From assembly GCF_029855125.1 (NCBI RefSeq), contig NZ_CP123229.1, positions 2,772,501 through 2,836,500 on the forward strand: DNA of 64,000 bases. Reading direction: 5' to 3'. The translations under genes and the position numbers were made by a program. Below are positions 1-8,266 of this stretch, piece by piece (positions within the stretch are counted from its first letter, which is position 1; each line of letters starts with the position of its first letter). The DNA is from Methylocapsa sp. D3K7 (GTDB taxonomy: Bacteria > Pseudomonadota > Alphaproteobacteria > Rhizobiales > Beijerinckiaceae). The notes beneath the pieces are model-generated. The model did no database searches. It was not told the DNA's origin and worked only from the letters and a program-made list of their open reading frames with translations.

Positions 1-2
1 AT

Positions 3-275
3 ATTTTTTCGGTTGCGATCGTCAAACTGGGAGGAGGTTTTGACATCGTTCACCTCAACCGGAAGCACGGCAAAAACGCTTATGCGGGCAGCGGCATGGA
101 CAGCGCCGGTCCCCTCAAAAGAGCCAGGTCATATCTGGGACGCTTTTCGGGATTGTCGAGTCCGCTGAGCGGACTTGGGAGTGGGGTGTTTGGCGTATCT
201 AACCGGATGGGACGGCGATTGGCCGCCGTCCGCCGCGGGTTTCGATTAGGGATTACCGCCGGTTTCCGTGCTTAG
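3..275 (+). CDS. Possible 3' end of a gene running in from the left edge
   Basis: An open frame enters from the left edge and stops at 273-275. Its first half has a codon pattern like the neighbours, with many G or C third positions. The visible part has about 90 residues and is rich in Gly, Ser and Arg. I recognise no family. It would overlap the convergent peptidoglycan-binding protein gene by 30 bases, which argues for caution. A second open frame over 1-170 is also possible. Confidence 0.3.
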   Translation: MFSVAIVKLGGGFDIVHLNRKHGKNAYAGSGMDSAGPLKRARSYLGRFSGLSSPLSGLGSGVFGVSNRMGRRLAAVRRGFRLGITAGFRA

Positions 276-959
276 CCGGCGAATCAGCGCGGGGGTCAAA
301 ATGCCGTGCACCGGAAGCCCGTGATCACGCTCGTAGCGCTCGACCGCCCGCTGTGTTGCTGGCCCGGCCACACCGTCAGGGGTAAGCACAAAGCCTAATT
401 TGACGAGCGCGCGCTGGGCCGCCATCACCGGCTTGCTGGGGCTGACGGGCGTGTGGTCCGCCGTAGCCGGTTGAGCGCGCGGAACAGGTTGAGATTTCGC
501 TGCGGGTGGTGCGCTCAAGAGTTCTGTAATTTCATCATGCGGCGTGACGGGCGGCGTATTGGCATGAGCTTGGTGAGGCTGCCCTGTTTCAAGCGATGGC
601 TTTTCCATAGGCTTTTCACGCGGCGGGGCGACGGATGCGGCTGGCTGCGGCCGCGCTGGGGGAATTGCGCTCATCTCAATCACCCTTGGCTCCTTCGCGG
701 GGACCGCCGGGCGGGCGTGCGAGAAAAGCGGTGCCGGATGGCGGCTCTTCTGCCAGGCGAGCGCATTTAAGAGAACGGCAACCATGGTTCCGCCGAGACA
801 GATAGCGGCGAGAATGCCCATATAGCGCCGGCCGCGCCGTGCAGTCCGCCTGAAATGGCCTCCTCGCACCTTCCGGAGGGCATCCCGGATGCGATGCTGC
901 TTCGCCGGCGGTTCGCGCAAAACAAAGTCGTGATCGGCGGTGGCCAAGGCTTCACGCAA
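246..959 (-). CDS. Membrane-anchored peptidoglycan-binding domain protein
   Basis: 237 residues from a TTG start. A basic N-terminus leads into one membrane segment at about residues 46-66, a long Pro/Ala-rich linker follows, and the last 60 residues form a PG_binding_1 domain (AQRALVKLGF, DGVAGPATQRAVERYERDHG). Such domains bind cell wall peptidoglycan, so the protein is probably an inner membrane protein reaching the wall through its linker. The start overlaps the stop of the upstream histidine kinase by 8 bases, so the two are translationally coupled and probably act together. The TTG start is chosen from that overlap; the first ATG lies just before the membrane segment. Confidence 0.75.
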   Translation of the reverse strand: MREALATADHDFVLREPPAKQHRIRDALRKVRGGHFRRTARRGRRYMGILAAICLGGTMVAVLLNALAWQKSRHPAPLFSHARPAVPAKEPRVIEMSAIPPARPQPAASVAPPREKPMEKPSLETGQPHQAHANTPPVTPHDEITELLSAPPAAKSQPVPRAQPATADHTPVSPSKPVMAAQRALVKLGFVLTPDGVAGPATQRAVERYERDHGLPVHGILTPALIRRLSTETGGNP

Positions 960-2292
960 TTTTCTGCACCGTCATGTGATTGTGCGGGTCGTGCCTGTCT
1001 GATCTGGGCAAATCCGCGACAGTTTGTATTTTGGCGGGCATGCCGCTCTTGGCGGCAACCCCGTCGAGCGGCAGAAGGATATGAACACTCGTTCCCTTGT
1101 CCGGCTTGCTCGCCACCGCGATTGTGCCCCCCTGAAGTCCGACGAGGCCGCGCACGATGGACAGACCAAGGCCGGAACCGTTCTGAGTCCGGCCGGAAGT
1201 TTTGGCTTGAAAGAAGGGATCGCCAAGGCGGGCGAGATCATGTTCGGCGATACCTATGCCGGTATCTGCGACCACAATCTGGAGGGCTTGTGGCTGGGGC
1301 CGGACACTGATTGTCACGGTGCCATTGGGAGGGGTGAACTTGATCGCATTGGAGAGCAGATTGACGAGGATCTGTGCGCAAGCACGTCTATCGCCAGTGA
1401 TCTCGGCGAGATTTTCCGGATAGGCGCGAAGCAGCTCGACCCCGCTTTTTTGGGCATGCAGTTTCACCATGTCGCAACACAGATCGATCAGCGGCGCGAC
1501 GGCGAAGGGCTCGCGCTCGACCGCCAAACAGTTGGACTGGATTTTCGATATGTTCGAGATCGAATTGACGACATCCAGAAGATGCAGTCCCGACTGGTGA
1601 ATGATTCTTGCGTATTCGCGTTGCTTTTCAATATCGGGCAGTGACAAGGGCGGATTGGCGAGCAACTCAGAAAATCCGACAATCGCGTTAAGTGGCGTGC
1701 GCAATTCGTGGCCCGCGTGAGCCAGGAAATAGTCCTTGCCGAGTGCTGCTTCCTGGGCCGCGGCGAGGGCTTCATCGCGTTCCGCCTCGGTTTGCTTTTC
1801 CTGTGTCACGTCGCGGATGATCGCGATGGCGTCATCGATCCCATGCCCTCCTCCGGCGGCAAGGTCACCGCCACGGCGTGCCCGCAGCTCGAGGCATAGG
1901 AAAACAGGTTCGGCGTAATCCCCACGATCGACGCGCACGGCACCGCGCCAGCGCAAAGCCGCGCTGACTGTAACAGCGCCCGCCCGGGCGTCCGAAATCG
2001 CCTTCAGAAAGGCCGGTCTGTCGGCGACCTGGACGCGTTCGAAAAAACCACGTCCCATCAATTCACTTGCTGGCACACCCAACAATGACTCACAATTGGA
2101 ACTGACCGACTTGACCGAGCCGGAGCGGCCGCAGCGGATGACGAGGGCGCCGGCCGCATCTGCGAGATTGTCATAGCGTCCGGCCCTGGCTTGCTCCGCG
2201 AAGCGGTGAAGCCGCCAGCGGCAGACCAAGCCAATCCCCGCGATTGTCGCGATGGCCGTCGCCGTGATCATGATCGGCAGCAAACTCAACAT
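952..2292 (-). CDS. PAS-domain sensor histidine kinase
   Basis: 446 residues from the ATG at 2292, preceded by GGCGGAG; a GTG at 2307 is an alternative. One N-terminal membrane segment is followed by a PAS region, then HisKA with the phosphoacceptor motif HAGHELRTPLNAIVGF, then an ATPase domain with an N box (LLSNAIKF), G1 (ADTGIGIA) and G2 (GSGLGLSIV). No receiver domain is attached and no response regulator is adjacent. The layout resembles the PleC/DivJ/PdhS group that controls the alphaproteobacterial cell cycle, but the specific member cannot be named. It is co-transcribed with the peptidoglycan-binding protein downstream. Confidence 0.85.
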   Translation of the reverse strand: MLSLLPIMITATAIATIAGIGLVCRWRLHRFAEQARAGRYDNLADAAGALVIRCGRSGSVKSVSSNCESLLGVPASELMGRGFFERVQVADRPAFLKAISDARAGAVTVSAALRWRGAVRVDRGDYAEPVFLCLELRARRGGDLAAGGGHGIDDAIAIIRDVTQEKQTEAERDEALAAAQEAALGKDYFLAHAGHELRTPLNAIVGFSELLANPPLSLPDIEKQREYARIIHQSGLHLLDVVNSISNISKIQSNCLAVEREPFAVAPLIDLCCDMVKLHAQKSGVELLRAYPENLAEITGDRRACAQILVNLLSNAIKFTPPNGTVTISVRPQPQALQIVVADTGIGIAEHDLARLGDPFFQAKTSGRTQNGSGLGLSIVRGLVGLQGGTIAVASKPDKGTSVHILLPLDGVAAKSGMPAKIQTVADLPRSDRHDPHNHMTVQKIA

Positions 2293-2706
2293 GAAACTCC
2301 GCCGCACACCTGTCCAAATCCAGACTTAGGGATTCGAGGGCTCATGGAGCGTGCCAGAGGGTTGTTAATCAATCCCCTTCAATCCGAACCAAGCCAGGCC
2401 TGCACCGCTTTAAAGGCCAAAAAATTTCCCTATGGTGTAGAAGATGTTGCCAAACCTTCTGCGCACAAGGACCAAATTGATCAATCCAAGAGTGTTTTCC
2501 GCACTCCACTTGCGATCATGGTTAATCGACACTTAACGGAGCGGCGAGATGGCCACGCAATCGCTGGGACGGTTGATGGATCGGGGGCAAACGCCTACTT
2601 ATGAACAATGGATCCCTGGTGTTTTTCAAGTTCGCTAACTTCGGAACAAGCAAGCGGCAGCGCGGTTTAACGCCGGATCCGGCGGGTATGATGGGATAGG
2701 ATAGCT
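2293..2706. other. Intergenic region between divergent kinase and sufE genes
   Basis: About 410 bases separate the divergent genes. It contains a CtrA-like box at 2522-2537 and AT-rich stretches, but no open frame with convincing coding character. A 29-codon frame at 2550-2639 has an upstream GGAG but no recognisable product. Confidence 0.5.
2522..2537 (+). promoter_or_regulatory. CtrA-binding-like box
   Basis: The bases read TTAA, seven bases, TTAAC, an exact match to the alphaproteobacterial CtrA consensus TTAA-N7-TTAAC. It lies about 170 bases before sufE and 230 before the divergent histidine kinase. CtrA is the cell-cycle master regulator, so a kinase of the PleC/DivJ type is a natural target, but which gene it serves is unknown. 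Confidence 0.45.
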
Positions 2707-3144
2707 ATGGAGGTCGTTCCGACTGCTGCGGCACTTGATGAAATTGTCGAAAACTTCAATTACCTCGACGATTGGGAGGATCGCTACCGCTATTTGATCG
2801 AACTTGGCCGCGGTCTTGAGCCGTTGGATGACGCTGCCCATAATGACAGCACCAAGGTCCGGGGCTGCGTCAGTCAAGTATGGCTCGAGTCGCGCGTCGG
2901 GAAGGATGATTCCGGCAGCCCCGTCCTCCATTTGAAAGGGGACAGCGATGCCCACATTGTGCGGGGCCTGGTGGCACTCTTGATCGCGCTTTATTCAGGC
3001 CAGACGGCACCCCAAATCCTGGCTGCCGATGCGGAGGGCCTATTCGAAACTTTGGGCCTTTCGACGCATCTGACGCCCCAGCGGTCCAATGGCGTGCATG
3101 CCATGGTCGAGCGTATCAAGAGCGATGCCCGCGCAGCCCTGTAA
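2707..3144 (+). CDS. sufE: SufE family cysteine desulfuration protein
   Basis: 145 residues, the usual SufE length. SufE accepts persulfide sulfur from the cysteine desulfurase SufS on a conserved cysteine and passes it to the SufBCD scaffold for iron-sulfur cluster assembly in the cytoplasm. The active-site cysteine is C54 in KVRGCVSQVW, and the N-terminal helix (DEIVENFNYLDDWEDRYRYL) is typical. The start is the ATG after GGATAGCT. It is a lone gene with no suf operon beside it; in many Rhizobiales sufE also stands apart and near mucR, as here. Confidence 0.93.
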   Translation: MEVVPTAAALDEIVENFNYLDDWEDRYRYLIELGRGLEPLDDAAHNDSTKVRGCVSQVWLESRVGKDDSGSPVLHLKGDSDAHIVRGLVALLIALYSGQTAPQILAADAEGLFETLGLSTHLTPQRSNGVHAMVERIKSDARAAL

Positions 3145-3214
3145 GGTCGTCCTATTGATGACTGCCAGCGGCGGGCCAGGGAGCAAATTTCCGAATATAG
3201 CCCCAGCGTACGGG

Positions 3215-3239
3215 CGGTTCTCCTCGAGCAGGAGAACCG
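3215..3239. terminator. Hairpin between convergent sufE and mucR-like genes
   Basis: A perfect 10-bp inverted repeat (CGGTTCTCCT / AGGAGAACCG) with a 5-base loop lies between the two convergent stops. There is no clear T run, so it could terminate in both directions or need Rho. Confidence 0.5.
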
Positions 3240-3296
3240 GCGGCACACGCCGATCCTAGTCCGGAAGTCCGGGTCAATCCCAGCCACGACGGAATA

Positions 3297-3725
3297 CTAT
3301 CCGCGAGATTTGCTCGTCCGCCGGCGTTGCTGGCCCAGACCCATTTGTTTGGCAAGATTTGAACGCGCCTTCGCGTAATCGGGCGCGACCATTGGGTAAT
3401 CCGAGGGGAGACCCCATTTCTCGCGGTATTCGTCTGGAGACATATTGTATTGGGTCCGCAGATGCCTCTTCAACGACTTGAATTTCCGGCCATCTTCCAA
3501 ACAAACGAGAAATTCCCGGGTGATTGATTTCTTGGCGGGCACTGCTGGCTTCGGCGCTTCAGACGTCACAACAGCCGTTCCCGTGGTGACCCGCAGCAAT
3601 GCCGAGTGTACGTCGCTGATCAAGGATGGAAGATCATTCGCCGGCACCGAATTGTTGCTGACATAGGCAGAAACAATATCTGCGGCTAGCTCGAGATAAC
3701 TGTTGGAACTCGCGACTTCGCTCAT
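3297..3725 (-). CDS. MucR/Ros family transcriptional regulator, zinc ligands degenerate
   Basis: 142 residues from the internal ATG at 3725, which matches the usual MucR N-terminus (LELAADIVSAYVSNN); an upstream ATG at 3818 would add 31 atypical residues. The core CLEDGRKFKSLKRHLRTQYN and the tail MSPDEYREKWGLP are diagnostic. MucR proteins bind AT-rich DNA and control exopolysaccharide, motility and cell-cycle genes. The usual second Cys is Asp and the final His position is Gln or Asn, so the classical zinc site is incomplete; zinc-independent Ros homologues of this kind are known in Mesorhizobium. The AT-rich region upstream may be an autoregulatory site. Confidence 0.9.
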   Translation of the reverse strand: MSEVASSNSYLELAADIVSAYVSNNSVPANDLPSLISDVHSALLRVTTGTAVVTSEAPKPAVPAKKSITREFLVCLEDGRKFKSLKRHLRTQYNMSPDEYREKWGLPSDYPMVAPDYAKARSNLAKQMGLGQQRRRTSKSRG

Positions 3726-4037
3726 AGCGCTCGATATCCCCGAATAAAAGGTGCCGCCGGTAGTATGCGGATTGAATAAGGATGAGCTATATATACTCAT
3801 CGCGGCAAGACCGGCCAAACATAAGCTCTTTTAAGCGATTTTTTCGAATCAACTTTCAAGAACTTCGGCCCTTTCTAAATGCAACATGGAGATTACGCAA
3901 GTAGCAACACTACACTTTATTGAATTAAATAAAAAAAACGTTGAAAAAATTGAATCTCGTAGCAATAACGCAACCGCAATGGCTCCCTGCTTGCTATTTG
4001 CGGCGGACGCTACCCTGTTCTCAATCAAGAGAGATGA
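3726..4037. promoter_or_regulatory. AT-rich divergent promoter region of mucR-like gene and oligopeptidase
   Basis: This 312-base gap is much more AT-rich than its surroundings, with A tracts near 3930-3950. An inverted repeat at 3781-3801 has 6-base arms GATGAG and CTCATC around CTATATATA. MucR/Ros proteins prefer AT-rich DNA with TA steps, so this is a plausible autoregulation site for the mucR-like gene. Confidence 0.4.
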
Positions 4038-6161
4038 ATGAGCAAGCTTCATTGGCCGATGTCTCAGGAAAAGGCGCCGTTTCCGGTTGAAAAGCGTCCT
4101 TCGGCCACAAATCTTCACGGAGTCACGCTCCGCGACGACTATGGATGGCTCAAGGCTGCCAACTGGCAGGACGTTTTGCGCGATCCCGCCGCGCTCTCCG
4201 GCGATATCCGTGCCGTGCTCGAGGCGGAAAACGGCTATGCCCGAGCGATCCTGGCGCCGGCCGCCAAATTGCGGGCGGAGATTTTCAAGGAGATGCGCGG
4301 GCGGATCAAGGAGGACGATTCCGAAGTTCCCCGGCAAGATGGGCCGTGGCTCTACTATAGCCGTCACAATATAGGGGGGCAGTATCCGGTCTTTTGCCGG
4401 GTCGCGGGCACCGGGGGGGCGCCTGAAATTCTCCTTGATGGCGACGCACTTGGCGAGGGCAAGAGCTTTTTCGACATCGGGGCTGCCATCCATTCGCCGG
4501 ATCATTGCAAGCTCGCATGGAGCGCCGACGAGACGGGCTCGGAGCTGTATACGATCAAAATACGCGACCTTGGTGCCGCACAAGCGGAGGACTGTGCGGA
4601 AATCATCCACGATACGGATGGCAGTCTTGTATGGATGGCGGATTCTGCCGGCTTTTACTATATCCGCACCGACGAAAATCACCGGCCGGCCGAGATATTC
4701 CGGCACAGACTCGGCAGCGATCCCTCGAGCGATGTCCGCGTCTTCGAGGAACACGACCCAGGGTTGTTCATTCATCTCCGGCGCAGCCAATCGGGTCGCT
4801 TCGCGATTATCAGCGTCGAAGATCACGATTCATCCGAGATTCATCTGATTGATCTGACGGAGGCAAACGCAACATCAAACCTTGTCGAACCGCGCGCGCC
4901 GGGTCTCCATTATGATGTCGAACATCATGGCGACCGGCTGTTCATCCGCACCAATGCTGGGGATGCCGAAGACTTCAAAATTATGAGCGTGCCGCTGGCG
5001 ACGCCCGGCAAAGCCCTCTGGCGCGATGAAGTTCCACACCGGCGGGGCCGGATGGTGATCAAGATCGCGGTCTATCCTGGCTACCTTGTGCGTATCGAGC
5101 GCGACTCAGGGCTTCCCCGCATCGTGATCCGGTATCTCGCAAGCGGCGAAGAGCATTCGATCTTTTTCCCGGAAGAGGCGTATTCGCTCGGCCTCGACGA
5201 TCGGCTTGAATATGAAACCGATACGCTGAGGTTTGATTACTCATCGATGACCACGCCGTGGGAAACCTATGATTATCATCTTGCCACCCGCGAACGGGTT
5301 CTCCGCAAGCGCCAGATCATTCCCTCGGGGCACGATCCGTCCCGCTATGTGACGCGCCGTCTTTTCGCCACCGCTCCCGATGGCGAACAAATCCCCATCT
5401 CGCTCCTCTACCGCGCCGGACTGCGATTGGATCAATCCGCGCCTCTGTTGCTTTATGGCTATGGCGCTTACGGCTCGCATGTGCCGGCATCCTTTTCGGG
5501 GGCCCGTCTCAGTCTCGTCGATCGCGGCTTTGTTTATGCGATCGCGCATGTTCGCGGCGGCACCGACAAGGGCTGGCATTGGTATACCGATGGAAAACTG
5601 ATGAAAAAGCAAAATACCTTTACCGATTTCATCAGCGCCGCGAGACATCTCATTGACACTGGCTATTCGCGGGCGGGGCGGATCGTGGCGCAGGGCGGCA
5701 GCGCGGGGGGGATGCTCATGGGCGCCGCCGTCAATCTTGCTCCCGAACTTTTCGCTGGAATCATCGCGGATGTGCCCTTCGTCGATGTCTTGAACACCAT
5801 GCTTGATGCGAACCTGCCCCTGACGCCGCCGGAATGGCTGGAATGGGGCAATCCGGGCACCGACCCGGCGGTTTTCGAGGCGATGCGCGCCTACTCGCCC
5901 TACGACAATGTCGGAGCCAAGCCTTACCCGGCGATTCTGGCGCTCGGCGGCCTCACCGATCCGCGTGTGACCTATTGGGAGCCGCTGAAATGGGTGACAA
6001 AACTTCGCGCCTTGACGACGGGGAACAGTCCGATCCTGCTCATGACCAACATGGGCGCGGGACATGGCGGGGCGCCGGGACGGCTCGATCATTTGGAGGA
6101 ATTGGCGTTGCAATACGCCTTCGCCGTCAGCTGCGTCGAGGGCCAGCCGGCGGCTCCCTAG
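4038..6161 (+). CDS. ptrB: Oligopeptidase B (protease II), prolyl oligopeptidase family S9A
   Basis: 707 residues, full length for the family. An N-terminal beta-propeller of about 400 residues gates a C-terminal alpha/beta-hydrolase domain. The nucleophile is in GGSAGG (Ser near residue 555), the acid in LGGLTDPRVTYWEP and the base in GAGHGG. Oligopeptidase B cleaves small peptides after Arg or Lys in the cytoplasm. There is no signal peptide. The gene converges on the next membrane protein gene with only 4 bases between stops. An ATG seven codons in is an alternative start. Confidence 0.93.
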   Translation: MSKLHWPMSQEKAPFPVEKRPSATNLHGVTLRDDYGWLKAANWQDVLRDPAALSGDIRAVLEAENGYARAILAPAAKLRAEIFKEMRGRIKEDDSEVPRQDGPWLYYSRHNIGGQYPVFCRVAGTGGAPEILLDGDALGEGKSFFDIGAAIHSPDHCKLAWSADETGSELYTIKIRDLGAAQAEDCAEIIHDTDGSLVWMADSAGFYYIRTDENHRPAEIFRHRLGSDPSSDVRVFEEHDPGLFIHLRRSQSGRFAIISVEDHDSSEIHLIDLTEANATSNLVEPRAPGLHYDVEHHGDRLFIRTNAGDAEDFKIMSVPLATPGKALWRDEVPHRRGRMVIKIAVYPGYLVRIERDSGLPRIVIRYLASGEEHSIFFPEEAYSLGLDDRLEYETDTLRFDYSSMTTPWETYDYHLATRERVLRKRQIIPSGHDPSRYVTRRLFATAPDGEQIPISLLYRAGLRLDQSAPLLLYGYGAYGSHVPASFSGARLSLVDRGFVYAIAHVRGGTDKGWHWYTDGKLMKKQNTFTDFISAARHLIDTGYSRAGRIVAQGGSAGGMLMGAAVNLAPELFAGIIADVPFVDVLNTMLDANLPLTPPEWLEWGNPGTDPAVFEAMRAYSPYDNVGAKPYPAILALGGLTDPRVTYWEPLKWVTKLRALTTGNSPILLMTNMGAGHGGAPGRLDHLEELALQYAFAVSCVEGQPAAP

Positions 6162-6165
6162 ACTG

Positions 6166-7227
6166 CTATTCTTTTGAAGTTCGAGCTTCCGAGTCCATAA
6201 AGGCTTTCAGCTCCGTCATGGATTTGAAATGGAAGACCGCATGTTCGGTCCGCGCTTCGATGGATCCGTTAGAATACATAATATAAGAGGTTCCCGCCGA
6301 TTGGTATTGACCAACGATCGCCAGTTCCTGTTGGCCGCCGCTCGTGATGGATTGCGGCGCGTTTGGCGGTGGTTGCTGGGGGAGCATGGCGGGCGAAGAC
6401 GCGGGCTCACCCGCGCGTTTTTCGGGTTTCCTGTGCAGCTCGATAAAAAGTTCTTCCTCGAAGATCGTTTCGATCGCCACCGTTTCGGAGGGCCAGCTTG
6501 TTCCTGGCTCAGATTGAACCTGGGGCTTACCCAGTTTGTCTTGTATTTCTGGAAACGGCTCTTCGAAAGACGATGCGGCAATATTCTCATTTGGAGCGGT
6601 ATCGAAGAGATCAGGCTTTTCCGCGTGAGCGAAAGAAGTCCAAGTTTCGCTTTCCGTTTCAGCCTCCTTCATCGCGACCGCGGGGGGGATGAAGAATTCT
6701 GGCTCCAAGGCCGGCTCCGGCCCGGCTTGATTTAGGTCTCCACCGTGGGAAAAAGGCGGCGCTTTCTGCGCGGAATACTCCGCCTCGGGGAGTCCTCGCG
6801 CCGGAGGCACATGGCCGCGTGGCTTCAGGAAGCTGCGCGCCGCCGTGAGGTTCGATCGGATGGGCCGTTTCGCCCAGCTTCGCGGGGAAGGAATTGGCGC
6901 AACTGCGACAGACGGAACAGCCGCGGACTGCGGTCCAAACGACGATTCGCTCTGGATATCAGAGGGCTGCTCATCATCCGTCCGCCACGCAAGTTCCCTT
7001 AGCCGCGGTGTGACTCCTTGCCCGGCATTGAGAAAAGCTGGCAGGCGAGCGAGCCTGTGCAGGATCAGTCCGAGCGCGACCGTCACGATACCGCAAGAAA
7101 AGGCCACCGAACCGGCGATTACACTCGCCCAGCCGCGCTCGACCTCGATGATTCCATAGCCGGTGTAAAATGCGATCGCGCCGCCCAGCGAAAGGAAAAC
7201 GCCTAGACCAAGGACCAAATAGCTCAT
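6166..7227 (-). CDS. Two-helix membrane protein with conserved rhizobial C-terminal domain
   Basis: 353 residues. Two membrane helices occupy about residues 3-60 (LVLGLGVFLSLGGAIAFYTG and a second hydrophobic stretch). A long low-complexity Pro/Glu/Ser-rich middle follows. The last 50 residues (IVGQYQSAGTSYIMYSNGSI and SMTELKAFM) form a compact domain that I recall as common at the C-terminus of uncharacterised Rhizobiales membrane proteins. The function is unknown. It has its own upstream region facing sodB. Confidence 0.7.
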   Translation of the reverse strand: MSYLVLGLGVFLSLGGAIAFYTGYGIIEVERGWASVIAGSVAFSCGIVTVALGLILHRLARLPAFLNAGQGVTPRLRELAWRTDDEQPSDIQSESSFGPQSAAVPSVAVAPIPSPRSWAKRPIRSNLTAARSFLKPRGHVPPARGLPEAEYSAQKAPPFSHGGDLNQAGPEPALEPEFFIPPAVAMKEAETESETWTSFAHAEKPDLFDTAPNENIAASSFEEPFPEIQDKLGKPQVQSEPGTSWPSETVAIETIFEEELFIELHRKPEKRAGEPASSPAMLPQQPPPNAPQSITSGGQQELAIVGQYQSAGTSYIMYSNGSIEARTEHAVFHFKSMTELKAFMDSEARTSKE

Positions 7228-7469
7228 TTTTCCAAAGCCTCAGCCTTTGAGTTGAACCGCCGCTCGCTCACGTGATCAAACCCGTACTCCCGAAATCCAG
7301 GTTTCGGCCCTGGTGTTGCATCGTCCGTCCAATGCAGCTGCCGGGGTGTCGTAAACCAAACCACGCGGAACTTCCCTCTGCGGAATCGGTTGCCGCAATG
7401 CAAAAGGCTGTTACCTTATGCGGCGCCCATGGCGGTGCCACCCTAAAGACTTCAAACAAGGAGCCCCAG

Positions 7470-8069
7470 ATGCCGTTCAGCTTGCCCGAACTTCCCTATC
7501 CCTACGAGGCACTCCAGCCTTATCTTTCCAAGGAGACGCTCGAGTTTCATCACGATAAGCATCATGCGGCCTATGTGACAACCGCCAATAATCTTCTGAA
7601 GGACAGCGGTCTCGAAGGCAAGTCCTTGGAAGATGTTGTCAAGGAGAGTTACGGCAAAAACGTTCCCTTGTTCAATAATGCAGCGCAGCATTATAATCAC
7701 TCGGAATATTGGAAATCAATCAAGCCAGGTGGCGCCAGCAAAGTTCCAGGTGAGCTTGAAAAGGCGCTCATTGAATCATTCGGTTCGATCGAAAAGGTCA
7801 AACAGGACTTGGTGCAGGCGGGCACCACTCAGTTCGGGTCCGGCTGGGCTTGGCTCGTGGTCAAGGATGGCAAGATCGCCGTCGCCAAGACCGGGAACGC
7901 CGAAAATCCACTGATCTCGGGAGGTGTCCCGATTCTCACAGTCGATGTCTGGGAACATACATATTACATTGACTATCGCAATCGCCGGCCTGATTACCTC
8001 AAAGCGTTCGTCGACAATCTGGTAAATTGGGAATATGTCGCGGAGCGTTATGCCGCAGCGCTCTCTTAG
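7470..8069 (+). CDS. sodB: Fe superoxide dismutase
   Basis: 199 residues. The ATG at 7470 follows AAGGAG, so a longer upstream frame is rejected. The enzyme dismutates superoxide to peroxide and oxygen in the cytoplasm. Metal ligands are visible: H27 (FHHDKHH), H77 (AAQHYNHSEYW), and Asp and His in DVWEHTYYIDY. The glutamine in AAQHYNH (Q73) is the outer-sphere residue typical of iron rather than manganese enzymes. The gene is monocistronic with a hairpin downstream. Confidence 0.95.
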   Translation: MPFSLPELPYPYEALQPYLSKETLEFHHDKHHAAYVTTANNLLKDSGLEGKSLEDVVKESYGKNVPLFNNAAQHYNHSEYWKSIKPGGASKVPGELEKALIESFGSIEKVKQDLVQAGTTQFGSGWAWLVVKDGKIAVAKTGNAENPLISGGVPILTVDVWEHTYYIDYRNRRPDYLKAFVDNLVNWEYVAERYAAALS

Positions 8070-8100
8070 GCGCGTCCACTCGCGGGCAGCCGGGCCGCCG

Positions 8101-8121
8101 CGCCGGAAAAAATTTCCGGCG
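8101..8121 (+). terminator. Hairpin terminator after sodB
   Basis: A perfect 9-bp inverted repeat (CGCCGGAAA / TTTCCGGCG) with an AAA loop starts 31 bases after the sodB stop and is followed by TGTTT. Confidence 0.6.
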
Positions 8122-8266
8122 TGTTTGGGGGGTGAGCAATAAAATTCCTGCCGCGCCGCCGTTGCGCAAATTCTCTTCTCTTTTGGTTCCCCAGAATCCC
8201 AGTGCTCGACAGAGCTTGCTGGCGGGCCGTATATCTTGGAAATCACTGGCGGAGACAAAAACCTGA

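Noticed and set aside
2191..2604. 137-codon plus-strand frame
   Set aside because: It starts within the antisense of the kinase gene and its product looks random; the region is better read as intergenic.
3849..4826. 325-codon minus-strand frame
   Set aside because: Antisense to the oligopeptidase gene; no recognisable domain.
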